From a virus: a DNA stretch of 36,181 bases. This document shows, one piece after another, positions 1-5,539 of the stretch. Numbering within the stretch: the stretch's first letter is position 1; each line of letters begins with the position of its first letter. The DNA lies in IMG/VR virus record IMGVR_UViG_3300032286_000030, positions 1 through 36,181 of that record. The stretch is one strand, 5' to 3'. The position numbers and the translations under genes are program-made. The notes under the pieces are model-generated. The model did not search any database and was not told the DNA's origin. It saw nothing but the letters and a program-made list of their open reading frames with translations.

Positions 1-2
1 CC

Positions 3-59
3 TTTGGGTATCTTAATAGAACGTATGCGCGTCTTGAGTGGCGCAGAAAAGGCACATGA
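3..59 (+). CDS. C-terminal fragment of a phage protein (5' end outside window)
   Basis: Frame 3 is open from the window edge to a TGA at 57-59 and reads FGYLNRTYARLEWRRKGT. The last codons overlap the ATG of the next gene (ATGA at 56-59), the same coupling used by many genes downstream, which is why I treat it as the end of a real gene. The basic tail gives no clue to function and only 18 residues are visible. Confidence 0.5.
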   Translation, partial: FGYLNRTYARLEWRRKGT

Positions 60-496
60 TGAGTAGATTATGGGTTGACCCGCCCGAGGGTTGGAAACAC
101 GGATTCCCTGCTATCTATGACTCCGAGACAGATGGGCAGATGAGCGAATGGATTGTTAATAAGGGTTATCCTGTACAGACAATCAAAGAGTACGGCGAGC
201 AATGGCACATCCGTTGTTGGCCTGCTGAAGAGCCCGAAAAATATCCCGATGAGGTTATAAATGCACAAAAACACTCTGAAGTGATAAAAAATAATCTTAT
301 CGGGGCAAAAATGCGCAAAACCACGCGTGAGGAAAAGATAAGTAAGCCCGCCGTGTATGAAGTGCCAACGGAAGGTGCGCAGTTCATGTCTATCTCAGTG
401 GATGACTACCTAAAACTTTCTGATGACCTAGCCGTGGCTCGGATGCTGATACGCGAGTTGGGTGACCGACTGGCTAGGTTGGAGAAGAACACATGA
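56..496 (+). CDS. Conserved phage protein of unknown function
   Basis: The protein has 146 residues and starts MMSRLWVDPP. The frame could be extended to a GTG at 38, but the ATG at 56 (or 59) overlaps the stop of the preceding fragment and has an AAAAGG stretch just upstream, so it is preferred. The N-terminal half is rich in Trp, Gly and Pro. The last 25 residues (DDLAVARMLIRELGDRLARL) look like an amphipathic helix that could oligomerise. I recall similar small proteins beginning MSRLWVDPP near the early genes of proteobacterial phages, but none with a known function. It is the first complete member of a chain of small coupled genes. No enzymatic motif is visible. Confidence 0.8.
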   Translation: MMSRLWVDPPEGWKHGFPAIYDSETDGQMSEWIVNKGYPVQTIKEYGEQWHIRCWPAEEPEKYPDEVINAQKHSEVIKNNLIGAKMRKTTREEKISKPAVYEVPTEGAQFMSISVDDYLKLSDDLAVARMLIRELGDRLARLEKNT

Positions 497-663
497 CTAG
501 AGAGCAATACATAGAAGGCGCAAAGCACAATAGTTTGTATTGGGCGGAGCAGGCTTGCAACGTGGGTTCGGAAGGACTTATGTACTCTCTGCTCTTGCAG
601 TGGGCTATGGCTGACGAACTGTTTGGAAAGACGTGGGACAACTGGAAAAGGAAACAAGCATGA
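493..663 (+). CDS. Small hypothetical protein (56 aa)
   Basis: ATG at 493 overlaps the stop of the previous gene as ATGA, and the frame runs to TGA at 661-663. The product begins MTREQYIEGAKHNSLYWAEQ and ends TWDNWKRKQA. It is Trp-rich, with a central hydrophobic stretch (GLMYSLLLQWAMADELFG) that is more likely an amphipathic helix than a membrane span. Stop-start overlaps on both sides support it as a real translationally coupled gene. Function not recognised. Confidence 0.7.
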   Translation: MTREQYIEGAKHNSLYWAEQACNVGSEGLMYSLLLQWAMADELFGKTWDNWKRKQA

Positions 664-830
664 TTCTTAACCAAGGCAAAGTCGCTGGCGGTTTGGTAGA
701 TGAACTGCTAGAAGTGATACACAAGTATGACGAGACGCTGTACACATCCACTGTGATTGGCGTATTAGAGTTAGTAAAGCGTCAGTTAATTGACGAAGCA
801 ATGTGGGGAGAAACAGAAGATGATTTATAA
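660..830 (+). CDS. Small hypothetical protein (56 aa)
   Basis: The start is ATG at 660, again in an ATGA overlap and preceded by AAAGGA about seven bases upstream. A GTG at 633 in the same frame would add nine residues inside the upstream gene and has no better ribosome site. The product begins MILNQGKVAGGLVDELLEVI, is acidic and predicted helical throughout, and ends GETEDDL. No motif or family was recognised. The last codons overlap the start of the next gene by 11 bases. Confidence 0.7.
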   Translation: MILNQGKVAGGLVDELLEVIHKYDETLYTSTVIGVLELVKRQLIDEAMWGETEDDL

Positions 831-1044
831 AACAATCGACGAGTGGATTGAACACAACCCAAACCACAGGGGTCTTTTACCTATTGAGGTGTGTCACCAG
901 ATATGGGGTACGAAAGACAACGAGAAGCCTTGGATTGATTTGACAAAAGAAGAATGCTTTGAGTTGTGTGTAAAACATAAAGACGAATCATTTAGTTTGC
1001 TAGTGGCAGTTCAAGACAAATTAAAGGAGAAGAACAATGCTTGA
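820..1044 (+). CDS. Small hypothetical protein (74 aa)
   Basis: I place the start at ATG 820 (MIYKTIDEWIEHNPNHRG) rather than the in-frame TTG at 790, because GGGGAG lies about ten bases upstream of 820. The protein has 74 residues, with a helical N-terminus, two Trp residues and two central Cys (ECFELC) that do not form a convincing zinc site. It overlaps the previous gene by 11 bases and the next by 8, consistent with coupled translation. Function not recognised. Confidence 0.7.
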   Translation: MIYKTIDEWIEHNPNHRGLLPIEVCHQIWGTKDNEKPWIDLTKEECFELCVKHKDESFSLLVAVQDKLKEKNNA

Positions 1045-1141
1045 AACAATCGCATGGGCAGTATTTCTAATGTGCCTTGGCGCAATAATTGTTGTTGCCG
1101 TAGGTATAGCGATAGTGATGATTAGCCGAGAAGACATATGA
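1037..1141 (+). CDS. 34-residue single-pass membrane peptide
   Basis: ATG at 1037 follows a strong AAAGGAGA ribosome site at 1024-1031. The frame ends in TGA at 1139-1141, which overlaps the next start as ATGA. The peptide begins MLETIAWAVFLMCLGAIIVV, continues as hydrophobic residues, and ends MISRED-I, giving one transmembrane helix of about 22 residues and a short charged C-terminus. Very small membrane peptides of this kind occur in phage early regions, where some interfere with host membrane functions or with superinfection, but nothing here shows which role applies. The ribosome site, clean hydrophobic profile and overlaps on both sides make it a convincing gene despite its length. Confidence 0.7.
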   Translation: MLETIAWAVFLMCLGAIIVVAVGIAIVMISREDI

Positions 1142-1371
1142 AATGCCCTGTTTGTGGCTCATGGTCATCTGTTAAAACAACAAGAGAATCGCCCACATTT
1201 GGGCATACACGAAGGAGAGAATGTGGAAACGAACACCGATTTACAACCAAGGAAGTCTTTATCCCGCAAGAGACAATTGATGAAGAACGAAGAAATCATC
1301 TCGAAAGTATGCGCGAGCAGTTGGAATCCATTCGAGCGAGTAGACGGAAAGATTTTAGAAAGGCTACATAA
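1138..1371 (+). CDS. NrdR-like zinc-ribbon protein
   Basis: The protein has 77 residues. The first 39 resemble the zinc ribbon of the ribonucleotide reductase repressor NrdR: MKCPVCG, then a TRES segment, RRREC and HRFTTKE. Cys3, Cys6 and Cys29 plus His33 can hold one zinc ion; bacterial NrdR uses a fourth Cys. The ATP-cone domain that follows in NrdR is absent, and the rest is a charged helix (about 47-75). Short stand-alone zinc ribbons of this type are common in phages and are thought to bind DNA, possibly acting on host nrd genes or phage promoters. No nrd gene is present in the window. The start overlaps the membrane peptide stop (ATGA). Confidence 0.75.
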   Translation: MKCPVCGSWSSVKTTRESPTFGHTRRRECGNEHRFTTKEVFIPQETIDEERRNHLESMREQLESIRASRRKDFRKAT

Positions 1372-1440
1372 AAAACTATTGAAACATCAAACATCACCCC
1401 AACTTGAACAAGCCCCCTTTTAATTTAACGGAGAAATAAA

Positions 1441-1941
1441 ATGCGTAAAGCATCAGACAAAACAAAAAACATTCTTGCGTATGTCGCAGAACACCCCAAA
1501 GCAAAAGCCAAACAAATAGCAGAACATTTTGGCGTCACCACAGGCTACGTGTATAACTTGGTTCACAAGGCTAAGAAAACATATGAGGGTACTAAAGCGC
1601 CTTTACCGCCAGTCACACGGATAAAATTCGATAACATGGCAGAGTTAGCGTATCAACAGACGAAAGGATACCGACGTCATCCAGCCACAGGCAAAGCACT
1701 TATGCAAGGCGCAGATATTGTTACTACGCATCACACTGACATGGTTGATAGCCCCGCGCATTACAAAGTTGGTGGAATGGAAGTGATAGACTTTATTGAA
1801 GCAAAAGGACTTGGGTACAACCTAGGTAATGTTGTTAAATACATTGCGCGTGCCGACCACAAAGGTAACAAGTATGAAGACCTATGCAAAGCGCGTTGGT
1901 ATCTAAACCGAGCCATCGCTAGTGTCTCTAATAACACTTGA
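1441..1941 (+). CDS. HTH-DUF3310 fusion protein (T7 gp1.7-related C-terminal domain)
   Basis: The protein has 166 residues and starts after an ACGGAGAAATAAA ribosome site. Residues 7-45 form a helix-turn-helix of the kind found in small regulators (AKQIAEHFGVTTGYVYNLV). Residues 100-160 carry the DUF3310 signature: MVDSPAHYKVGGMEVIDFIE, a GYNLGNVVKYIARADHKG segment and DLCKARWYL. DUF3310 (PF11753) includes T7 gp1.7, described as a nucleoside monophosphate kinase in dTMP/dGMP metabolism, so a role in nucleotide supply or in sensing is possible. The C-terminus overlaps the DNA polymerase start by 20 bases, tying its expression to replication. Confidence 0.82.
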   Translation: MRKASDKTKNILAYVAEHPKAKAKQIAEHFGVTTGYVYNLVHKAKKTYEGTKAPLPPVTRIKFDNMAELAYQQTKGYRRHPATGKALMQGADIVTTHHTDMVDSPAHYKVGGMEVIDFIEAKGLGYNLGNVVKYIARADHKGNKYEDLCKARWYLNRAIASVSNNT

Positions 1942-3793
1942 CTTTGAGACTTACTACACTGATAAAGACCTAGGGTTTAGAACACAAACAACGGAAGAAT
2001 ATATCCGTGACCCTAGGTTTGAAGTAATTGGTGTATCTGTACAGGTAAACGACGGTTCCCCAAATTGGTTTTCAGGGGACCGTGAATCGACACGTAAGTG
2101 GCTTGCCCAGTTCAACTGGGAAGAAAGCATCGTACTAGCACACAACGCGCTTTTTGACGGCGCGATATTGGCATGGCATTTTGGTATTAAACCTATGGCA
2201 CTTGCAGATACTCTCTGCATGGCGCGCGCACTTCATGGCGTAGAGGTTGGCGGTTCACTCGCTAAACTCGCTACGCGCTACAACGTCGGAGTCAAAGGCG
2301 ACGAGGTAGTCAAAGCAATCAACAAACAACGCACTGACTTTACCGCAGAGGAGTTATCTCTTTACGGTGACTACTGTGTCAACGACGTTGACCTTACATA
2401 CAAGTTATTTTTGTTGATGCTCCCTTCTTTTCCCCAGGAAGAACTAAGATTGATTGACATGACGCTGAAGATGTTTACAGAACCTGTTCTGTATGTCGAG
2501 CAGTCAACACTACAAGAACGTCTAACAGAGTTACAGAGCGAGAAGCAACAACTATTGCAAGGGTTGATGGAGAAATTGTCTTGCGCGTCTGAAGAGGAAG
2601 TGCGTGAGAAACTCTCTAGCAATAAAAAGTTTGCAGAGGTAATAACTGGTTTCGGCGTAGAGGTACCGTACAAAACAAGCGTAACGACTGGCAAACAAAT
2701 CCCCGCACTAGCAAAAAAGGATGAAGGCTTCATCGCCCTAACTGAGCATGATGACCCCTTTATTCAACAACTCTGCGCTGTGCGACTAGGCACGAAGTCA
2801 ACCTTGGAAGAGAAACGTATTGAGCGTTTCATGGATATAGGAAAACGTAATCGTGGCGCACTGCCTATTCCATTAAAGTATTACGGCGCACACACAGGGC
2901 GTTGGTCTGGCACTGACAAGGTGAATTTCCAAAACCTACCTAGCCGTGACCCCAAGAAGAAAGCACTAAAGAAAGCCATCGTTCCGCCTGACGGCTACAT
3001 GGTGATTAACTCAGACTCATCGCAAATCGAAGCGAGGGTGCTTGCGTGGCTTGCTGGACAAGAGGATGTTGTCAAGCAGTTTGCTGACGGTGAAGATGTT
3101 TATTCCATATTTGCATCGAATGTATATGGGCGCAAGGTTACTAAAGCCGACCCTACCGAACGGTTTGTGGGCAAGACATGTATTCTTGGGTTAGGTTACG
3201 GTACTGGGGCATTGAAATTACAGCACACACTTGCTACCTCTCAACCAGTCAGTGTGAAATTAGATGAAGATGAATGCAAGCGCATTGTGAATGTATATAG
3301 AGACAGCAATAGCGAAATCATCGCGCTTTGGAGAGAAGCCGACAACATGCTCAGGAACATGATTGACGAGAAGATTCCCAAGCCAATCCAGTTTGGCGAA
3401 CATAGTTGTGTTCACTATGACAAGCAAGGCATCATCTTGCCTAACGGCTTTCGTATCCGATACCCTAACTTGCGACGTGCGGACAAAGACGGCAAGATGC
3501 AGATTGTTTACGATTCACGCAAGGGTGAAGTCTCAATTTGGGGCGGTGCTGTTGTTGAGAACGTAGTGCAAGCCCTAGCGCGAATCATCGTGGGTACGCA
3601 GATGTGTGAGATAAATCACGAGTATAGAGTTGCTCTAACCGTGCATGACGCCGCAGTTGTAGTTGCACCCGAAGATGAGATTGATGATGCAATAGAGTTT
3701 GTAACGAGAGTCATGTCAGCCCCGCCTGACTGGGCGCAAGGATTGCCAGTCGCGTGTGAAGCGAAGGTCGGCGCAACCTACGGAGATTGCTGA
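1922..3793 (+). CDS. Family A DNA polymerase with 3'-5' exonuclease domain
   Basis: The 623-residue replicative polymerase starts at GTG 1922. The N-terminal proofreading exonuclease is intact: exo I DFETYY (Asp7, Glu9), exo II HNALFD (Asp79) and exo III YCVND (Tyr151, Asp155). There is no 5'-nuclease domain. In the polymerase domain, motif A is SDSSQIEARVLAWLAG with catalytic Asp365. The O-helix (motif B) reads ERFVGKTCILGLGYG, with Arg414, Lys418, Leu422, Tyr426 and Gly427. Motif C is VHDA with Asp576. Leu422 aligns with E. coli Pol I Phe762, a position where phages carry Phe, Tyr or Leu. Motif C has Ala577 where Pol I has Glu883. The stop overlaps the next ATG (TGATG). Confidence 0.97.
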   Translation: MSLITLDFETYYTDKDLGFRTQTTEEYIRDPRFEVIGVSVQVNDGSPNWFSGDRESTRKWLAQFNWEESIVLAHNALFDGAILAWHFGIKPMALADTLCMARALHGVEVGGSLAKLATRYNVGVKGDEVVKAINKQRTDFTAEELSLYGDYCVNDVDLTYKLFLLMLPSFPQEELRLIDMTLKMFTEPVLYVEQSTLQERLTELQSEKQQLLQGLMEKLSCASEEEVREKLSSNKKFAEVITGFGVEVPYKTSVTTGKQIPALAKKDEGFIALTEHDDPFIQQLCAVRLGTKSTLEEKRIERFMDIGKRNRGALPIPLKYYGAHTGRWSGTDKVNFQNLPSRDPKKKALKKAIVPPDGYMVINSDSSQIEARVLAWLAGQEDVVKQFADGEDVYSIFASNVYGRKVTKADPTERFVGKTCILGLGYGTGALKLQHTLATSQPVSVKLDEDECKRIVNVYRDSNSEIIALWREADNMLRNMIDEKIPKPIQFGEHSCVHYDKQGIILPNGFRIRYPNLRRADKDGKMQIVYDSRKGEVSIWGGAVVENVVQALARIIVGTQMCEINHEYRVALTVHDAAVVVAPEDEIDDAIEFVTRVMSAPPDWAQGLPVACEAKVGATYGDC

Positions 3794-4401
3794 TGACGTT
3801 TAATGTACAAGATTTAAGACTTACTCCCGACTATTGGAAACAGCAAAGAAAAAAACGAGAGTGGGAAGCATCTATATTCGGTGCTGATTTTGCTACTGAA
3901 AAAACGGCTTCTGCTTTAGTCAAATCTTTTCTTAACAAAAACATGTGGCAGTATGAGCAAGAGGTACGTACGCCTAGTGGTAAGGCAATTGACTACGTAG
4001 TAACAGGAACTCATGAAGACCGTGAGTTTAAATTTGGTATTGAAGTCAAGCGTCATTTAAGTAAGCACTTCGATGGTGGTTTACATGCAACAACTCTTGC
4101 AGATCACTTTGAGCAGGCGGCAGCATATGCGCGTGATTTAAACATGCCAGTATTCATCGGGCCGTTTCAGACAGATAAATCTCCATCAGCATCGTATATA
4201 GGTGGGCCAGACAATCTCGATTCACTACGTGCTTTAAATATCTTTGGAGGTCGTATGAATGTTGGCTCGTTGATTATTGGGCGTAACGAATACATGATTC
4301 TCAGAGGCGCGTCATTTTGGGAAGAACATACAGGGTTTAACCCAAAAAGGCTTAACATCGTGACTTCAACAGGCTCCGATAAAGAAAGAACCGATATATG
4401 A
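3793..4401 (+). CDS. Putative PD-(D/E)xK nuclease
   Basis: The protein has 202 residues. ATG 3793 overlaps the polymerase stop and has GGAG seven bases upstream, so it is preferred over an in-frame TTG at 3787. Residues 55-90 have the core pattern of PD-(D/E)xK nucleases: a QYEQEVRTPSGKAIDYVV strand pair with Asp68, then FGIEVKRH with Glu84 and Lys86. The following helical part (HFEQAAAYARDLNMPVFIGP) resembles the Gln-containing helix and last strand of such folds. It could process recombination or replication intermediates, or degrade host DNA. The exact family was not recognised. Its place between the polymerase and a second nuclease supports a role in DNA metabolism. Confidence 0.65.
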   Translation: MTFNVQDLRLTPDYWKQQRKKREWEASIFGADFATEKTASALVKSFLNKNMWQYEQEVRTPSGKAIDYVVTGTHEDREFKFGIEVKRHLSKHFDGGLHATTLADHFEQAAAYARDLNMPVFIGPFQTDKSPSASYIGGPDNLDSLRALNIFGGRMNVGSLIIGRNEYMILRGASFWEEHTGFNPKRLNIVTSTGSDKERTDI

Positions 4402-5051
4402 CGCAAATCAAGTGGTCTTACTCAGGACTGAAAGAATACATTAACTGCCCACGTCAATACCATGAGACAAGGATTCTAAAAAAATATCAGAAAGAACCTA
4501 CTAAACAAATGATGTATGGCACTGAGGTACACAAAGCGTTAGAGGACTACGTAAATGAAGGTAAACCTCTACCATATAACTATCAAAGATTTAAAAAGCA
4601 AGTTGACTCTCTAATTGCTATTGATGGTGAGAAGTTGACTGAGTTTCAGATGGCTTTAGACGTTAACAAAAATCCCTGCGCGTGGGATGAACACTGGGTC
4701 AGGGGCATAGCCGACTTAGTTATCAAGGATGGAGACACTGCATATATTGTTGACTACAAGACAGGAAGCAACAAGTATCCCGACATAAAGCAGTTGCAGT
4801 TGATGGCACTAATGATCTTTGCACACTTCCCTGAAATCCAAACCGCCAAGACTGGGTTGCTATTTGTGATGCATGAACACTTTGTGCCTAAAGAATTCAA
4901 ACGAGAAGACGCAGATAGGCTTTGGAGGGATTTCCAACCAGACCTAGAACGGCTAAAATTGTCTTTAGAAAACGATAAGTGGCAAGAGAACCCAACGCCA
5001 CTATGCGGCTGGTGTCCAGTAAAAGTCTGCCAATTCCACAAGGAACGATAA
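4398..5051 (+). CDS. Cas4/RecB-like PD-(D/E)xK exonuclease with probable Fe-S cluster
   Basis: The 217-residue protein resembles the RecB-type nuclease domain (PF12705) and Cas4-like phage exonucleases. Visible motifs are SYSGLKEYINCPRQYH at the N-terminus, GTEVHKALE with His45, GIADLV with Asp106, VDYKTG with Asp119 and Lys121, and KQLQLMAL. Cys17 near the N-terminus together with Cys203, Cys206 and Cys211 near the C-terminus reproduces the four-cysteine arrangement that binds a 4Fe-4S cluster in Cas4 and AddB. It probably resects DNA ends for recombination-dependent replication. No cas1, cas2 or CRISPR repeats are nearby. The start overlaps the upstream stop (ATGA). Confidence 0.85.
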   Translation: MTQIKWSYSGLKEYINCPRQYHETRILKKYQKEPTKQMMYGTEVHKALEDYVNEGKPLPYNYQRFKKQVDSLIAIDGEKLTEFQMALDVNKNPCAWDEHWVRGIADLVIKDGDTAYIVDYKTGSNKYPDIKQLQLMALMIFAHFPEIQTAKTGLLFVMHEHFVPKEFKREDADRLWRDFQPDLERLKLSLENDKWQENPTPLCGWCPVKVCQFHKER

Positions 5052-5362
5052 TGCCCTACGTAAACAAACCAAGACCCTACAAAAAAGAATACCAACAAGA
5101 GAAAGAGCGTGGTGAACACGAGCGACGTATGGAACGTCAGCGTGGGCGTCGCTCTATCGACAAGCGTGATACTGGTACGGTTATGGAAACTTCACCCAAA
5201 CGCAAGGGTAAAGATGTTGCACACGTTGTAGCGCTTGACAAGGGCGGTTCAAACAAAAATGGACTACGCATAGAAAGCGCATCGAAGAATCGTTCATTCA
5301 AACGCGACTCTAAGGGAAACCTCGTATCAGAAACTAGCAAAAAAGAACGTAAAAGAACTTGA
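5051..5362 (+). CDS. Small basic HNH-like phage protein
   Basis: The protein has 103 residues. ATG 5051 overlaps the preceding TAA (TAATG); a GTG at 4979 in frame would lie inside the upstream gene and lacks support. The N-terminal 45 residues are highly charged (RRMERQRGRRSIDKR). Residues from about 58 to 90 read GKDVAHVVALDKGGSNKNG, then LRIESASKNRSFKRD. This resembles the core of small phage HNH-type proteins (D-x-x-H, a GG-S-N turn, and a final N-R-S). The usual zinc Cys pairs are missing, so nuclease activity is uncertain. The last codons overlap the -35 element of the promoter that follows. Confidence 0.6.
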   Translation: MPYVNKPRPYKKEYQQEKERGEHERRMERQRGRRSIDKRDTGTVMETSPKRKGKDVAHVVALDKGGSNKNGLRIESASKNRSFKRDSKGNLVSETSKKERKRT

Positions 5363-5388
5363 CAAATAAAAAACAGACCCCATAATAT
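5359..5388 (+). promoter_or_regulatory. Sigma70-type promoter
   Basis: TTGACA at 5359-5364 and TAATAT at 5383-5388 are separated by 18 bases. The -35 matches the consensus at all six positions and the -10 at five of six. It lies at the end of the previous gene and at the head of the longest non-coding gap of the + arm. Transcription would start near 5395, giving a leader of about 145 bases before the helicase gene. Confidence 0.8.
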
Positions 5389-5401
5389 TAAATACGCTGT
5401 T

Positions 5402-5518
5402 AGGTGTGAGTGGGCAAAGCAGAAACCGCATCAGTTAGTCGGCACAACGCTTTCTACTCATCTTAGGATGAGTTCCTCCCAGTGCGACAGGACTAACGGA
5501 CACCTCGGAAAGACGGGG
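5402..5518 (+). ncRNA. Candidate structured 5' leader RNA
   Basis: Directly downstream of the promoter the sequence folds into nested helices. P1 is AGGTGT 5402-5407 with ACACCT 5500-5505. P2 is GTTAGTC 5434-5440 with GACTAAC 5491-5497. P3 is GCAC 5442-5445 with GTGC 5482-5485. P4 is ACTCATC 5456-5462 with GATGAGT 5467-5473, closed by a TTAG loop. A further hairpin, CCTCG 5503-5507 with CGGGG 5514-5518, would use part of the P1 3' strand, so the two cannot form together. TGGG 5411-5414 could also pair with CCCA 5478-5481 as a pseudoknot. No known riboswitch consensus was recognised. It may regulate the helicase gene starting at 5540, stabilise the transcript, or act as a separate RNA. Confidence 0.55.
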
Positions 5519-5539
5519 ACTTAGTTTAAAAAAGGTAGT

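Noticed and set aside
1154-1423. 89-codon frame overlapping the zinc-ribbon gene
   Set aside because: It runs in another frame over the NrdR-like gene, whose Cys motif and ATGA coupling are clear; the alternate product has no motif and a poor start.
1372-1440. Possible promoter or structured element in the 69-base gap
   Set aside because: TTGAAA and TTGAAC are present but no -10 box lies at proper spacing and no stable hairpin was seen; only the ribosome site at about 1430 is supported.
1937-1966. TTGACT ... TGATAA as a promoter for the polymerase gene
   Set aside because: The spacing is about 16 and the -10 is poor, and it lies inside the polymerase coding region after its start, so it would not serve that gene.
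4398-5051. Cas4-like gene as a sign of a CRISPR-Cas locus
   Set aside because: There are no direct repeats with regular spacers and no cas1 or cas2 nearby; the gene is in a phage replication cluster where such exonucleases are common.
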